A DNA stretch of 64,000 nucleotides, taken from NCBI RefSeq assembly GCF_021117365.1, contig NZ_CP088262.1, positions 1,984,001-2,048,000 of the forward strand. Reading direction: 5' to 3'. The notes under the pieces were generated by a model that searched no databases, had not been told where the DNA came from, and saw only the letters and a list, made by a program, of their open reading frames with translations. The translations under genes were made by a program, and so were the position numbers. Positions 40,691-47,678 of the stretch are shown here, one piece after another. The stretch comes from Nocardioides sp. cx-173 (lineage in GTDB: Bacteria > Actinomycetota > Actinomycetes > Propionibacteriales > Nocardioidaceae). How positions within the stretch are numbered: position 1 is the stretch's first letter; every line of letters starts with the position of its first letter.

Positions 40691-41906
40691 GGCCACGGTA
40701 GGAGCGCACGCTCTCGACGATCCGGCTGCCCGAGAGCAGGTGGACCTGGTTGGTGTGCTCGAAGAGCTCGCCGGACTTGGCGTGGCGGAACCACACCAGG
40801 TCACCGATCTTCAGCAGCGCGGCGGGGTGGCCGGTGAGTGGGGTCTGGACCTCGCCGGCCCCCTCGAGCCCGGTCAGCTGCAGACCCGCGGGGGCCCACG
40901 GGGTCGGCAGCCGGTCCTGGCCGGCGGGCCCGGAGGCCACGAAGCCGCCGCCGTGCACCGTGGCCACCCCCGGGGACGGACGCCGCACCACCGGCAGGGC
41001 GTAGAAGGCCGCCGGGCGAGGCTCAAAGGACTGGTAGTGGTCGAAGAGGCCGGGGACCAGCAGCCCGGAACCCGCCGCGACCTCGGTCACCACCGGGTCC
41101 GCGACGGTGTCCTCGACCGAGCCCGAGCCGCCGGCGTTCCAGAACTCGAGCTCGACGAGGGCGCCGAGCGCGTCCGCGATCTCGCGCCGGCGGACCTCCA
41201 GCTGGCTCACCGACATGGTCTTCAGGCGGCGTACGACGAGCGAGCGGGCCTTCGCGGTCGGCACGTCGTCGGGCACGCCGGCGACCTGGCCCTCGTAGGT
41301 CATGGCGCCGACGAGGCGGAAGCCGGGGCGGTCGAGGATGGCACGGGCCAGCCGCGTGACCGAGCCCGCGTCATAGAGGGGCGACCGCTTGGGCCCGACG
41401 TGCTGGCGCCCCAGGCGCAGGCCGGCGTCGATCTCGATCGAGACCCGCACCGGTACGGCGTGCGAGGCCCGCACCGAGTCGACGAGGTCGAGGTGGGCCA
41501 CGTCGTCGACCATGAGGGTGATCCGCCCGGCCGCCCGGGGCGACTGGACCAGCCGGGTGAGCGCGGCAGGGTCGACGGTGGGATAGGCGACGACGATGTC
41601 GTCGCTCAGTCCCTCCTCCTCGAGCCAGAGGGCCTCCGAGAGCGTGTAGGCGAGGATGCCCTGGAAGCCGTCCCGGGCGAGCGCCCGGCGGAGCAGGGCG
41701 GGCACCCGGATCGACTTCGACGCGACCCGGATGGGCTTGCCGGAGGCCCGGCGTACCAGGTCGTCGGCGTTGGCGTCGAAGGCGTCCAGGTCGACCACCG
41801 CGAGCGGGGAGCCCAACGGCTCGGGGTGGGCCGCCACGGCCTCGTTGAGCCGGGCCCAGAGCCGGTTGCGGTCCACGAAGGAGGAGGAGACCGAGAGGGC
41901 CGCCAT
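40674..41906 (-). CDS. Fold-type III PLP enzyme (amino acid deaminase/aldolase, alanine-racemase N-domain)
   Basis: A 410-residue protein with an alanine-racemase-type TIM barrel: LAVVDLDAFDANADDLVRRA, then the PLP-lysine in IRVASKSIRVPALLRRAL, and VSIEIDAGLRLGRQHVG. The C-terminal beta-domain (TEVAAGSGLLVPGLFDHYQS to HTNQVHLLSGSRI) is that of the D-threonine aldolase / D-serine dehydratase branch, whose members need a metal and act on D-hydroxy amino acids. Metal ligands may be the His residues in WFRHAKSGELFEHTNQVH. The ATG at 41906 overlaps the stop of the upstream membrane-protein gene (TGATG). Confidence 0.85.
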   Translation of the reverse strand: MAALSVSSSFVDRNRLWARLNEAVAAHPEPLGSPLAVVDLDAFDANADDLVRRASGKPIRVASKSIRVPALLRRALARDGFQGILAYTLSEALWLEEEGLSDDIVVAYPTVDPAALTRLVQSPRAAGRITLMVDDVAHLDLVDSVRASHAVPVRVSIEIDAGLRLGRQHVGPKRSPLYDAGSVTRLARAILDRPGFRLVGAMTYEGQVAGVPDDVPTAKARSLVVRRLKTMSVSQLEVRRREIADALGALVELEFWNAGGSGSVEDTVADPVVTEVAAGSGLLVPGLFDHYQSFEPRPAAFYALPVVRRPSPGVATVHGGGFVASGPAGQDRLPTPWAPAGLQLTGLEGAGEVQTPLTGHPAALLKIGDLVWFRHAKSGELFEHTNQVHLLSGSRIVESVRSYRGHGLAF

Positions 41907-42337
41907 CACTCGATGCCGCGCTTGCGCAGCAGCGCCTCGATCTCGGCCAGGTCGTCGTCGATGGCGGGCTTGCCGGGAGCCGCGGCTCCCGGGCTCTTCG
42001 GGAGCTCGCGGCGGCGGTCGCGACGAGGGGCCTGGTCACCGGAGCGCCGCTCCAGCGCCCGGCCGGCTCCGAAGAGGACCACGCCGAGCCCCGCCAGGAC
42101 CACGCCCGCCCAGACGAGCGGGCTGAAGACCAGCGAGGTGGCCCAGTCGGCCACTGCGTCGCCGATCCGGGTGAGCATCTTCAGGGTCTTGGTCAGGTAC
42201 GCCGCCAGGGGCAGCAGGGTCAGGCCGGCGCCCTTCAGGGCCGCGGGCAGGCCGCGGCGCTGGTAGGCGAACCAGGTCCAGACCGCGCCGAGCGCGGTCA
42301 ACACCATGGCGAGGGCTGCCCAGGTCACGTCGTCCAC
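41906..42337 (-). CDS. Small conserved membrane protein of unknown function
   Basis: A 143-residue protein with two or three hydrophobic helices: VTWAALAMVLTALGAVWTWFA, GAGLTLLPLAAYLTKTL and SPLVWAGVVLAGLGVVLF. They are followed by a basic, then Asp-rich tail ending DDDLAEIEALLRKRGIE, which looks like a cytoplasmic helix. I do not recognise the family. The start is set at GTG 42337 (VDDVTWAALAM) because codons upstream code Arg/Pro-rich residues that belong to the gap before sseB. It overlaps the PLP-enzyme gene and so belongs to that small operon. Confidence 0.7.
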   Translation of the reverse strand: MDDVTWAALAMVLTALGAVWTWFAYQRRGLPAALKGAGLTLLPLAAYLTKTLKMLTRIGDAVADWATSLVFSPLVWAGVVLAGLGVVLFGAGRALERRSGDQAPRRDRRRELPKSPGAAAPGKPAIDDDLAEIEALLRKRGIE

Positions 42338-42486
42338 GTCCCCAGCGTGGCACAAACCTCCACGCGGCCCCAGCACGGCCGGGCGCACCGGCTCGGAACG
42401 GCATCGAGGCCCGGCGCGTCGCGTCTTGGCCTGGGCTCGACGGGGCGGGTCCTGGGGCACAGCGGGCCGCCCGCCACAATGGCCTG

Positions 42487-42969
42487 GTGAGCGATCGACG
42501 CCTGCTCGGCCCCGGGTTCCCCGACGACGCCGGTGAGGCCGACCCGGCGCTGCGCGCCGCGCTGGCGGCGTACGACGACGCAGCGGCGCTGGCCGCGATC
42601 GCCCGGTCGCGGCTGCTGGTGCCGGTGGTCGCGGTGCTGGGGGAGGTCGAGGTGGGCGAGGACGGCCTGGCGCGCGACAAGACCAGCGACATGGCCGCGG
42701 TGCTCCTCGAGGGCGCCGACGGCCGGCTCGCGATGCTGGCCTTCACGGGCCTCGACAGCCTCGCCGCCTGGGACCCGGAGGCTCGCCCGGTTCCGGTCAC
42801 GGCCCGTACGGCCGCGCAATCCGCCCTGCAGGAGGAGGCGGCGGCGCTCGTGGTCGACGTCGCCGGCCCGGCGACCTTCGTCCTCGAGGGCGACGACCTC
42901 CTCGGCGTCGCCTCGGGCTGGACGCTCACCACCGTCGGCGGGCGCTCGGCGTGGCTGCGCCCGTCGTGA
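42487..42969 (+). CDS. SseB family protein
   Basis: A 160-residue protein with the SseB domain: AYDDAAALAAIARSRLLVPVV, then VLLEGADGRLAMLAFTGLDSLAAW and PVPVTARTAAQSALQEEAAALVVDVAGP. SseB proteins were named for enhanced serine sensitivity in E. coli, but their role is unclear. In actinobacteria one is typically found just upstream of infC, as here. Start is GTG with no ribosome binding site; a CACAAT box 6 nt upstream would fit a leaderless promoter of weak consensus. Confidence 0.82.
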   Translation: MSDRRLLGPGFPDDAGEADPALRAALAAYDDAAALAAIARSRLLVPVVAVLGEVEVGEDGLARDKTSDMAAVLLEGADGRLAMLAFTGLDSLAAWDPEARPVPVTARTAAQSALQEEAAALVVDVAGPATFVLEGDDLLGVASGWTLTTVGGRSAWLRPS

Positions 42970-43004
42970 GTGAGGGCGATTGGGCACGCGGCGGAATAGT
43001 CCGT

Positions 43005-43010
43005 TAGCAT
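43005..43010 (+). promoter_or_regulatory. Probable -10 box of the infC-rpmI-rplT transcript
   Basis: TAGCAT fits TANNNT in the AT-richest part of the 312-nt gap between sseB and infC. A TTGGGC at 42980-42985 is 19 bp upstream and only a weak -35. The predicted leader of about 265 nt contains the two hairpins listed next. Confidence 0.45.
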
Positions 43011-43022
43011 GCGGTGTTGACC

Positions 43023-43048
43023 GATCAGTCCGGGTGACCGGACCGATC
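43023..43048 (+). promoter_or_regulatory. Hairpin at the 5' end of the infC leader
   Basis: GATCAGTCCGG and CCGGACCGATC pair around GTGA with one internal mismatch. It starts near the predicted transcript start and could stabilise the leader or act in regulation. Confidence 0.45.
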
Positions 43049-43206
43049 ACACAAGCGGAGTCAGCTTCATCGTCTCCCACCCGCATCGACCGCCAGGTCG
43101 TCGGGTCCGGTCCCGCAGGCTCCGGCCTTGCGCGAGCGCACGTCGCACGCGTGATCCCGAAGTCGGCGGAGTCGCAGAAGCCCGGACGGGTGGACGCGGT
43201 GCGACT

Positions 43207-43233
43207 GGCTTCCGCTTGAGACAAGCGGGAGCC
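43207..43233 (+). promoter_or_regulatory. Attenuator-like hairpin before infC
   Basis: GGCTTCCGCTT (43207-43217) pairs with AAGCGGGAGCC (43223-43233), one mismatch, with a GAGAC loop. It is followed by GTTCTTCATTTC, the most T-rich stretch in the gap, so it could be an intrinsic terminator or attenuator 48 nt before the infC start. A short upstream frame ends with TGA inside its loop. Confidence 0.5.
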
Positions 43234-43281
43234 GTTCTTCATTTCGGGCGGCTTCCGGGCCCCGAACACACTGGAGGACAC

Positions 43282-43965
43282 ATCAGCACCGAGCTTCGTA
43301 TCAACGAGCGGATCCGGGTACCCGAGGTCCGCCTCGTCGGACCTAACGGCGAGACGGTCGGCATCGTGCCGACCGACCAGGCCCTCAAGCTGGCCCAGGA
43401 GGCCGACCTCGACCTCGTCGAGATCGCCCCCCAGGGCAAGCCGCCCGTGTGCAAGCTCATGGACTACGGGAAGTTCAAGTACGAGAACGCCCAGAAGGCC
43501 CGTGAGGCGCGCCGGAACCAGACGAACGTGATCATCAAGGAGATGAAGCTTCGTCCGAAGATCGACGCGCACGACTACGAGACCAAGAAGGGTCACGTGG
43601 TGCGGTTCCTGCGCGCCGGAGACAAGGTCAAGATCACGATCATGTTCCGTGGTCGCGAGCAGCACCGCCCCGAGCTGGGGTTCCGGCTGCTGCAGCGCCT
43701 CGCCGAGGACGTCTCGGACCTGGGCTTCGTGGAGTCCTCGCCCAAGCAGGACGGCCGCAACATGATCATGGTCCTCGGCCCGCACAAGAAGAAGGCCGAC
43801 GCGAAGGTCGACCTGCAGGCCGACAAGGAGACCAAGATGGCCGAGCGTGCCGCCGTCGTGGACGCCGAGAAGGCCGAGCGCGACGCCGCGCACGCGGCGG
43901 GACCGGTCGCGCAGAAGAAGGAGCGCGGTCGCTCCGAGAACCTCGATCCCGAGATCGAGGCCTGA
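43282..43965 (+). CDS. infC: Translation initiation factor IF-3, starting at an ATC codon
   Basis: A 227-residue IF-3, which binds the 30S subunit, prevents 50S joining and checks the initiator codon. The N-domain is [19 protein letters not shown] with [16 protein letters not shown], and the C-domain has [25 protein letters not shown] (named here as spans) and [15 protein letters not shown] charged C-terminal extension of about 45 residues follows. The conserved N-terminus aligns with an ATC at 43282 preceded by GGAGGA at 43273-43278; no ATG or GTG fits. Rare AUU/AUC starts are a known feature of infC and underlie its self-regulation. Confidence 0.93.
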   Translation: MSTELRINERIRVPEVRLVGPNGETVGIVPTDQALKLAQEADLDLVEIAPQGKPPVCKLMDYGKFKYENAQKAREARRNQTNVIIKEMKLRPKIDAHDYETKKGHVVRFLRAGDKVKITIMFRGREQHRPELGFRLLQRLAEDVSDLGFVESSPKQDGRNMIMVLGPHKKKADAKVDLQADKETKMAERAAVVDAEKAERDAAHAAGPVAQKKERGRSENLDPEIEA

Positions 43966-43971
43966 GACCCG

Positions 43972-43990
43972 GGCCGGCGCCACGCCGGCC
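43972..43990 (+). terminator. GC hairpin between infC and rpmI
   Basis: GGCCGGCG (43972-43979) pairs with CGCCGGCC (43983-43990) around a CCA loop, 7 nt after the infC stop. It has no U-tract, so partial termination or mRNA stabilisation is as likely as full termination. Confidence 0.5.
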
Positions 43991-44046
43991 AGCAGCCGAT
44001 CGGGTCGCGCCCCGCGCGCGACCACGACCGAAAGAGAGAGACAGAG

Positions 44047-44241
44047 ATGCCGAAGAACAAGAGCCACTCCGGTGCCGGCAAGCGCTTCCGCGTGACCGGC
44101 TCGGGCAAGATCCTTCGCGAGAAGGCGGGCAAGCGCCACAACCTGGAGAAGAAGGCCTCCAAGGTCACGCGCCGCCTGACCGGCACGGTGGAGGTCGCCA
44201 AGGCCGACACCAAGCGCGCCAAGAAGATGCTCGGCATCTGA
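44047..44241 (+). CDS. rpmI: 50S ribosomal protein L35
   Basis: A 64-residue, strongly basic ribosomal protein of the large subunit. [20 protein letters not shown] and [14 protein letters not shown] are the family signatures; the length is standard. AAGAGAGAGACAGAG precedes the ATG. It lies in the conserved infC-rpmI-rplT order. In the 67-nt gap to rplT, CCTCGTCCAC and GTTGGTCGAGG can form a partial stem. Confidence 0.97.
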   Translation: MPKNKSHSGAGKRFRVTGSGKILREKAGKRHNLEKKASKVTRRLTGTVEVAKADTKRAKKMLGI

Positions 44242-44308
44242 CCCTCGTCCACCCGTTCGTTGGTCGAGGACTCTCGATCTAGCAACTTCAGCACCAAGGA
44301 GTAACACC

Positions 44309-44701
44309 ATGGCACGCGTCAAGCGGGCAGTGAACGCCCAGAAGAAGCGCCGTACCACCCTCGAGCGCGCCGCCGGCTACCGCGGCCAGCGCTCGCGCCT
44401 GTACCGCAAGGCCAAGGAGCAGGTCACCCACTCCCTGGTCTACAGCTACAACGACCGCCGCAAGAACAAGGGCAACTTCCGCAAGCTGTGGATCCAGCGC
44501 ATCAACGCCGCCGCGCGTGCGCAGGGCATGACCTACAACCGCTTCATCCAGGGCCTGCACCTGGCCGGCATCGAGGTCGACCGCAAGATCCTCGCCGACC
44601 TGGCCGTCAACGACCCGGCCGCGTTCACCGCGATCCTCGAGGCCGCCCGCGCCGCCCTGCCCGAGGACGTCAACGCGCCCAAGGTCGAGGCGACTGTCTA
44701 A
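44309..44701 (+). CDS. rplT: 50S ribosomal protein L20
   Basis: A 130-residue protein needed early in 50S assembly. [37 protein letters not shown] and [20 protein letters not shown] are characteristic. In other bacteria L20 also represses the infC-rpmI-rplT mRNA by binding its leader. AAGGAGTAACACC precedes the ATG. The acidic C-terminal tail ([13 protein letters not shown]) is slightly longer than in E. coli. The methyltransferase gene starts 4 nt after the stop. Confidence 0.97.
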   Translation: MARVKRAVNAQKKRRTTLERAAGYRGQRSRLYRKAKEQVTHSLVYSYNDRRKNKGNFRKLWIQRINAAARAQGMTYNRFIQGLHLAGIEVDRKILADLAVNDPAAFTAILEAARAALPEDVNAPKVEATV

Positions 44702-44705
44702 CTCG

Positions 44706-45536
44706 ATGGTGGATGACGGCGCCACGCGCCGGTCCGGTCACCCACCCCTGGCCGCGGGCAACACCCGGGTCAAGGATGCGCGTCGGCTCAGCCGCCGCTC
44801 GGAGCGATCCGAGCGGCGGCTGTTCCTTGCCGACGGCCCGAACGCGGTGGAGGCGGCCCTCGAGGTCCCCGGCTGCGTCGTCGAGGTCTTCGCGACCCCG
44901 GACGCCACCGAGCGGTACGCCGCCCTGGCGGATGCCGCACCCGCCTGGACGCTCGTCGACGACCGGGCGATGGCGGCGCTCAGCGACAGCGTGACGCCGG
45001 CCGGCGTCGTCGGCGTGTGCCGATTCCTGGACCGGCCGCTGACCCACCTGCTGGACCCGGCGCCGGCACTCGTGGCGATCTGCGCGGACGTGCGCGACCC
45101 CGGCAACGCCGGCACCGTGATCCGCTCGGCCGACGCGGCGGGAGCGGGGGCGGTCGTGCTCGCCGGCAGCTCGGTCGACGTCTACAACCCCAAGACCGTG
45201 CGCGCCAGCGTGGGCAGCGTCTTCCACCTGCCGGTGGCCGTCGTCGACGACGCCGAGCAGGCCGTCCGGGCCGCGCAGGCCGCTGGCTTGGTCGTGCTGG
45301 CCGCCGACGGCGGCGGAGACGTCGGCCTGTTCGACGCCGGCGACCTGCTGTCGCGCCCCACCGCGTGGCTGTTCGGCAACGAGGCGTGGGGTCTTCCGGC
45401 CGAGCTCGCCGCCCTTGCCGACCATCGGGTCGCGATCCCGATCCACGGCCGCGCCGAGAGCCTCAACCTCTCCACCGCGGCCGCGCTGTGCCTCTACGCG
45501 TCCGCGACCGCGCAGCGACGCTCCGCACCCTCGTAG
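44706..45536 (+). CDS. TrmH/SpoU family rRNA methyltransferase
   Basis: A 276-residue SPOUT methyltransferase expected to methylate a ribose 2'-OH in 23S rRNA. The N-terminal substrate-binding domain (HPPLAAGNTRVKDARRLSRR, RRLFLADGPNAVEAAL) precedes the knotted SAM domain with motif 1 CADVRDPGNAGTVIRSADAA, motif 2 AWLFGNEAWGLPAE and motif 3 IPIHGRAESLNLSTAAALCLY. The catalytic Arg and Asn are present. Position directly after rplT is conserved in actinobacteria. Its TAG stop is also the start of the TAGGGT box of the next gene. Confidence 0.92.
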   Translation: MVDDGATRRSGHPPLAAGNTRVKDARRLSRRSERSERRLFLADGPNAVEAALEVPGCVVEVFATPDATERYAALADAAPAWTLVDDRAMAALSDSVTPAGVVGVCRFLDRPLTHLLDPAPALVAICADVRDPGNAGTVIRSADAAGAGAVVLAGSSVDVYNPKTVRASVGSVFHLPVAVVDDAEQAVRAAQAAGLVVLAADGGGDVGLFDAGDLLSRPTAWLFGNEAWGLPAELAALADHRVAIPIHGRAESLNLSTAAALCLYASATAQRRSAPS

Positions 45537-45539
45537 GGT
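45534..45539 (+). promoter_or_regulatory. Leaderless -10 box of the histidine kinase gene, made from the upstream stop codon
   Basis: TAGGGT begins with the TAG stop of the methyltransferase gene and lies 6 nt before the kinase ATG at 45546. No ribosome binding site is present. Confidence 0.55.
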
Positions 45540-45545
45540 GCACGC

Positions 45546-46601
45546 ATGACCGACGGCACCGCGAGCGCGCAGGCACTGGCCGACGCGCTGCCGGACGGTG
45601 TCGTCCTCGCCGACGGCGGCGGCACCGTCGTCCTGGTCAGCCGGCTGGCGGCCCGGATGCTGGGCGGCTCGGTCGCGGAGCTGGTGGGCCGCTCCCTGGC
45701 CGACGTGCTGGCCCTGCAGGACCGCGACGGCACGAGCTGGCACGCCGCCAACACGCCGTACGGCGGTCTGGTCACCCGCACAGCCGTCCCCGAGCAGTCG
45801 TGGCTGCTGCCCGACGGGACCGAGGTGCTCGTGGCCGCGCGCATCGAGCGGCCGTCGCTGCGTGAGCCGGTCTCCCAGGTGGCGGTGACGATCCGCTCGG
45901 GGCGCGGGCGCGCGCGCCTGGACCGCGAGCGCTCCGATCTGGTCGCGACCGTCGCGCACGAGCTCCGCTCGCCGCTGACCGGGGTGAAGGGGTTCGTCCA
46001 GGCGCTGCTCAACCGCTGGGACCGGCTCAACGACGAGCAGAAGAAGCTGATGCTCACCACGGTCCATGCCGACTCCGACCGGCTCAGCCGGCTGATTGCC
46101 GAGCTCCTCGACGTCGCCCGCATCGACACCGGCCGCCTCCAGCTGCACCCGCGGCCCTCCGATGCGGCCGTGCTGGTGCGGCGGATCGCGGACTCCGTCG
46201 GCGCCGGCACGTCGCGTGAGATCAATCTGGACATCGTGGGCGACCTGCCGCAGGTCAACGTCGACCCGGACAAGTTCACCCAGGTGGTGACGAACCTGAT
46301 CGAGAACGCCGTGCGCCACGGGGAGGGTCGCGTCTGCGTGCGCCTGAGTGCCCTGCCGCAGTCCGCGGAGGCGCCCGGGGTGGAGCTGACCGTGGACGAC
46401 GAGGGGGACGGCATCCCCGTGGAGCTCCGGCGCCGGGTGTTCACCAAGTTCTGGCGCGGGGGAGTCAGCGGAGGCTCGGGCCTGGGCCTGTACCTCGTCA
46501 ACGGGCTGGTCCGTGCCCACGGCGGCACCGTGGTGATCACCGACGCCCCCGGGGGGGGTGCCCGGGTCGTGCTCACCTGGCCGTCGGGCAGCATGCTCTG
46601 A
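45546..46601 (+). CDS. Orphan soluble sensor histidine kinase with PAS-like sensor
   Basis: A 351-residue kinase. Residues about 10-115 form a PAS-like sensor (LPDGVVLADGGGTVVLVSRL, MLGGSVAELVGRSLADVL). The HisKA helix has VATVAHELRSPLTGVKGFVQ with phospho-acceptor His138, and the HATPase domain shows the N box TNLIENAVRHGEG, G1 VDDEGDGIP and G2 GGSGLGLYLVNGLVRAHGG. No membrane segment is predicted, so it senses an intracellular cue. No response-regulator gene is adjacent, on either strand, so its partner is elsewhere. The start is leaderless. Confidence 0.9.
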   Translation: MTDGTASAQALADALPDGVVLADGGGTVVLVSRLAARMLGGSVAELVGRSLADVLALQDRDGTSWHAANTPYGGLVTRTAVPEQSWLLPDGTEVLVAARIERPSLREPVSQVAVTIRSGRGRARLDRERSDLVATVAHELRSPLTGVKGFVQALLNRWDRLNDEQKKLMLTTVHADSDRLSRLIAELLDVARIDTGRLQLHPRPSDAAVLVRRIADSVGAGTSREINLDIVGDLPQVNVDPDKFTQVVTNLIENAVRHGEGRVCVRLSALPQSAEAPGVELTVDDEGDGIPVELRRRVFTKFWRGGVSGGSGLGLYLVNGLVRAHGGTVVITDAPGGGARVVLTWPSGSML

Positions 46602-46632
46602 CGGGGAGCTGGGCGACGGGGAGCGGGAGCGC

Positions 46633-47445
46633 TCAGCCGGTGCGCACGTAGCCGTCGCCGGCCGGGCGGTAGGGAGCGATCACCAGGTCGGCGCCCGACT
46701 CGCCGATCATGGTGCGGGCCTCCTCGGACAGACCCTCGTCACTGACCACCACATCGGCCTGGTCCAGAGGCACGATCGTGCTGATGCCGACGATGCCCCA
46801 CTTGGTGTGGTCGGCGAGCACGACCACGCGCTGGCCGGCGGCGACCAGGGCCTGGTCGGTGTCCGCCTCATGCAGGTTCGGGGTGGTGAACCCGGCCCGG
46901 GCGTTCATGCCGTGCACCCCGAGGAAGACCAGGTCGAGGTGGAGCAGGCGCAGCGACGAGACCGCCACCGGCCCCACCAGCGCATCCGAGGGGGTGCGGA
47001 CGCCGCCGGTCAGGACGACGTTGGGTGCGGCTGCTCCGGCGCCGTGGAGGACGTCGGCGATCCGCATGGAGTTGGTGACCACCGTCAGCCCCGGCACATC
47101 GCGGAGGTGGTGGGCCAGCGTCCAGGTGGTCGTTCCGGCGCTGAGGCCGATGGCGGAGCCGGGCCGCACCAGGGCGGCGGCCGCGGCGGCGATGGCCTCC
47201 TTCTCGGCGGTCTGCTGGGCGGCCTTGGCCTCGAAGCCGGGCTCGTCGGTGCTCGCCCTGCCCCCACCGGTGACCGTGGCGCCGCCGTGCACCTTCGCCA
47301 GCCCCCCTTGGGCGGCCAGGGTGTCGAGGTCGCGCCGGATGGTCATGTCGGAGACGTTCAGCAGCCGCGCCAGCTCGCTGACCCGGACGGCACCACGGTG
47401 CTCGACCTCTCGCTGGATCCGGGCCTGCCGCTCGGCTGCGAGCAT
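46633..47445 (-). CDS. DeoR family transcriptional regulator
   Basis: A 270-residue repressor-type regulator. The N-terminal winged helix is RQARIQREVEHRGAVRVSEL with recognition helix VSDMTIRRDLDTLAAQGGL and the following KVHGGA, the DeoR signature. The C-terminal sugar-phosphate-sensing domain contains GSAIGLSAGTTTWTLAHHL, VVTNSMRIADVL, VVLTGGVRTPSDALVGP and VVVLADHTKWG. It is divergent from the GH2 glycosidase gene, and a palindrome in the shared 233-bp gap is a good operator candidate. The inducer is probably a phosphorylated sugar from the pathway it controls. Confidence 0.92.
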   Translation of the reverse strand: MLAAERQARIQREVEHRGAVRVSELARLLNVSDMTIRRDLDTLAAQGGLAKVHGGATVTGGGRASTDEPGFEAKAAQQTAEKEAIAAAAAALVRPGSAIGLSAGTTTWTLAHHLRDVPGLTVVTNSMRIADVLHGAGAAAPNVVLTGGVRTPSDALVGPVAVSSLRLLHLDLVFLGVHGMNARAGFTTPNLHEADTDQALVAAGQRVVVLADHTKWGIVGISTIVPLDQADVVVSDEGLSEEARTMIGESGADLVIAPYRPAGDGYVRTG

Positions 47446-47518
47446 GTGCGACTCCTGAGGCTGGGGGGCCGTCGGGTGGCCGGCGGCGGACGGCGCTCAT
47501 CGTAGGGCGTGGCGAGCG

Positions 47519-47591
47519 CCTGTGAGGACGTGTGCGAATTTGGGCGAGCGTGTTGACATCTCCCATTCTGACCTGTGAGATGACTCACAGG
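47519..47591 (+). promoter_or_regulatory. Promoter and candidate operator of the GH2 glycosidase gene
   Basis: TTGACA (47553-47558) and TGAGAT (47576-47581) are 17 bp apart, a good -35/-10 pair. The -10 is embedded in the palindrome CCTGTGAG-ATGA-CTCACAGG (47572-47591, perfect 8-bp arms). A further CCTGTGAG half-site lies at 47519-47526. A protein bound to the palindrome would block this promoter; the divergent DeoR gene product is the obvious candidate. Confidence 0.65.
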
Positions 47592-47678
47592 CAACGGCGA
47601 CGGGTGCGCGACCCAGCGAGAGCCGGCCGAGCCTGCGGCGGGGAGTCCGCCGACGCCGTTCACTCTCGGAGGCGCCCC

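Noticed and set aside
42980..43219. A 79-codon frame filling the infC leader
   Set aside because: It has only a TTG start or internal GTG codons, no ribosome binding site and no recognisable domain. I mention it as a possible leader ORF in the infC finding but do not list it as a gene.
43216..43281. TTG at 43216 as the infC start
   Set aside because: It would add 22 residues not found in IF-3 and lies inside the hairpin. The ATC at 43282 matches the conserved N-terminus.
47532..47678. A 49-codon N-terminal extension of the GH2 gene
   Set aside because: It would place coding sequence over the -10 box and operator. The ATG at 47679 has GGAGG upstream and begins a signal peptide.
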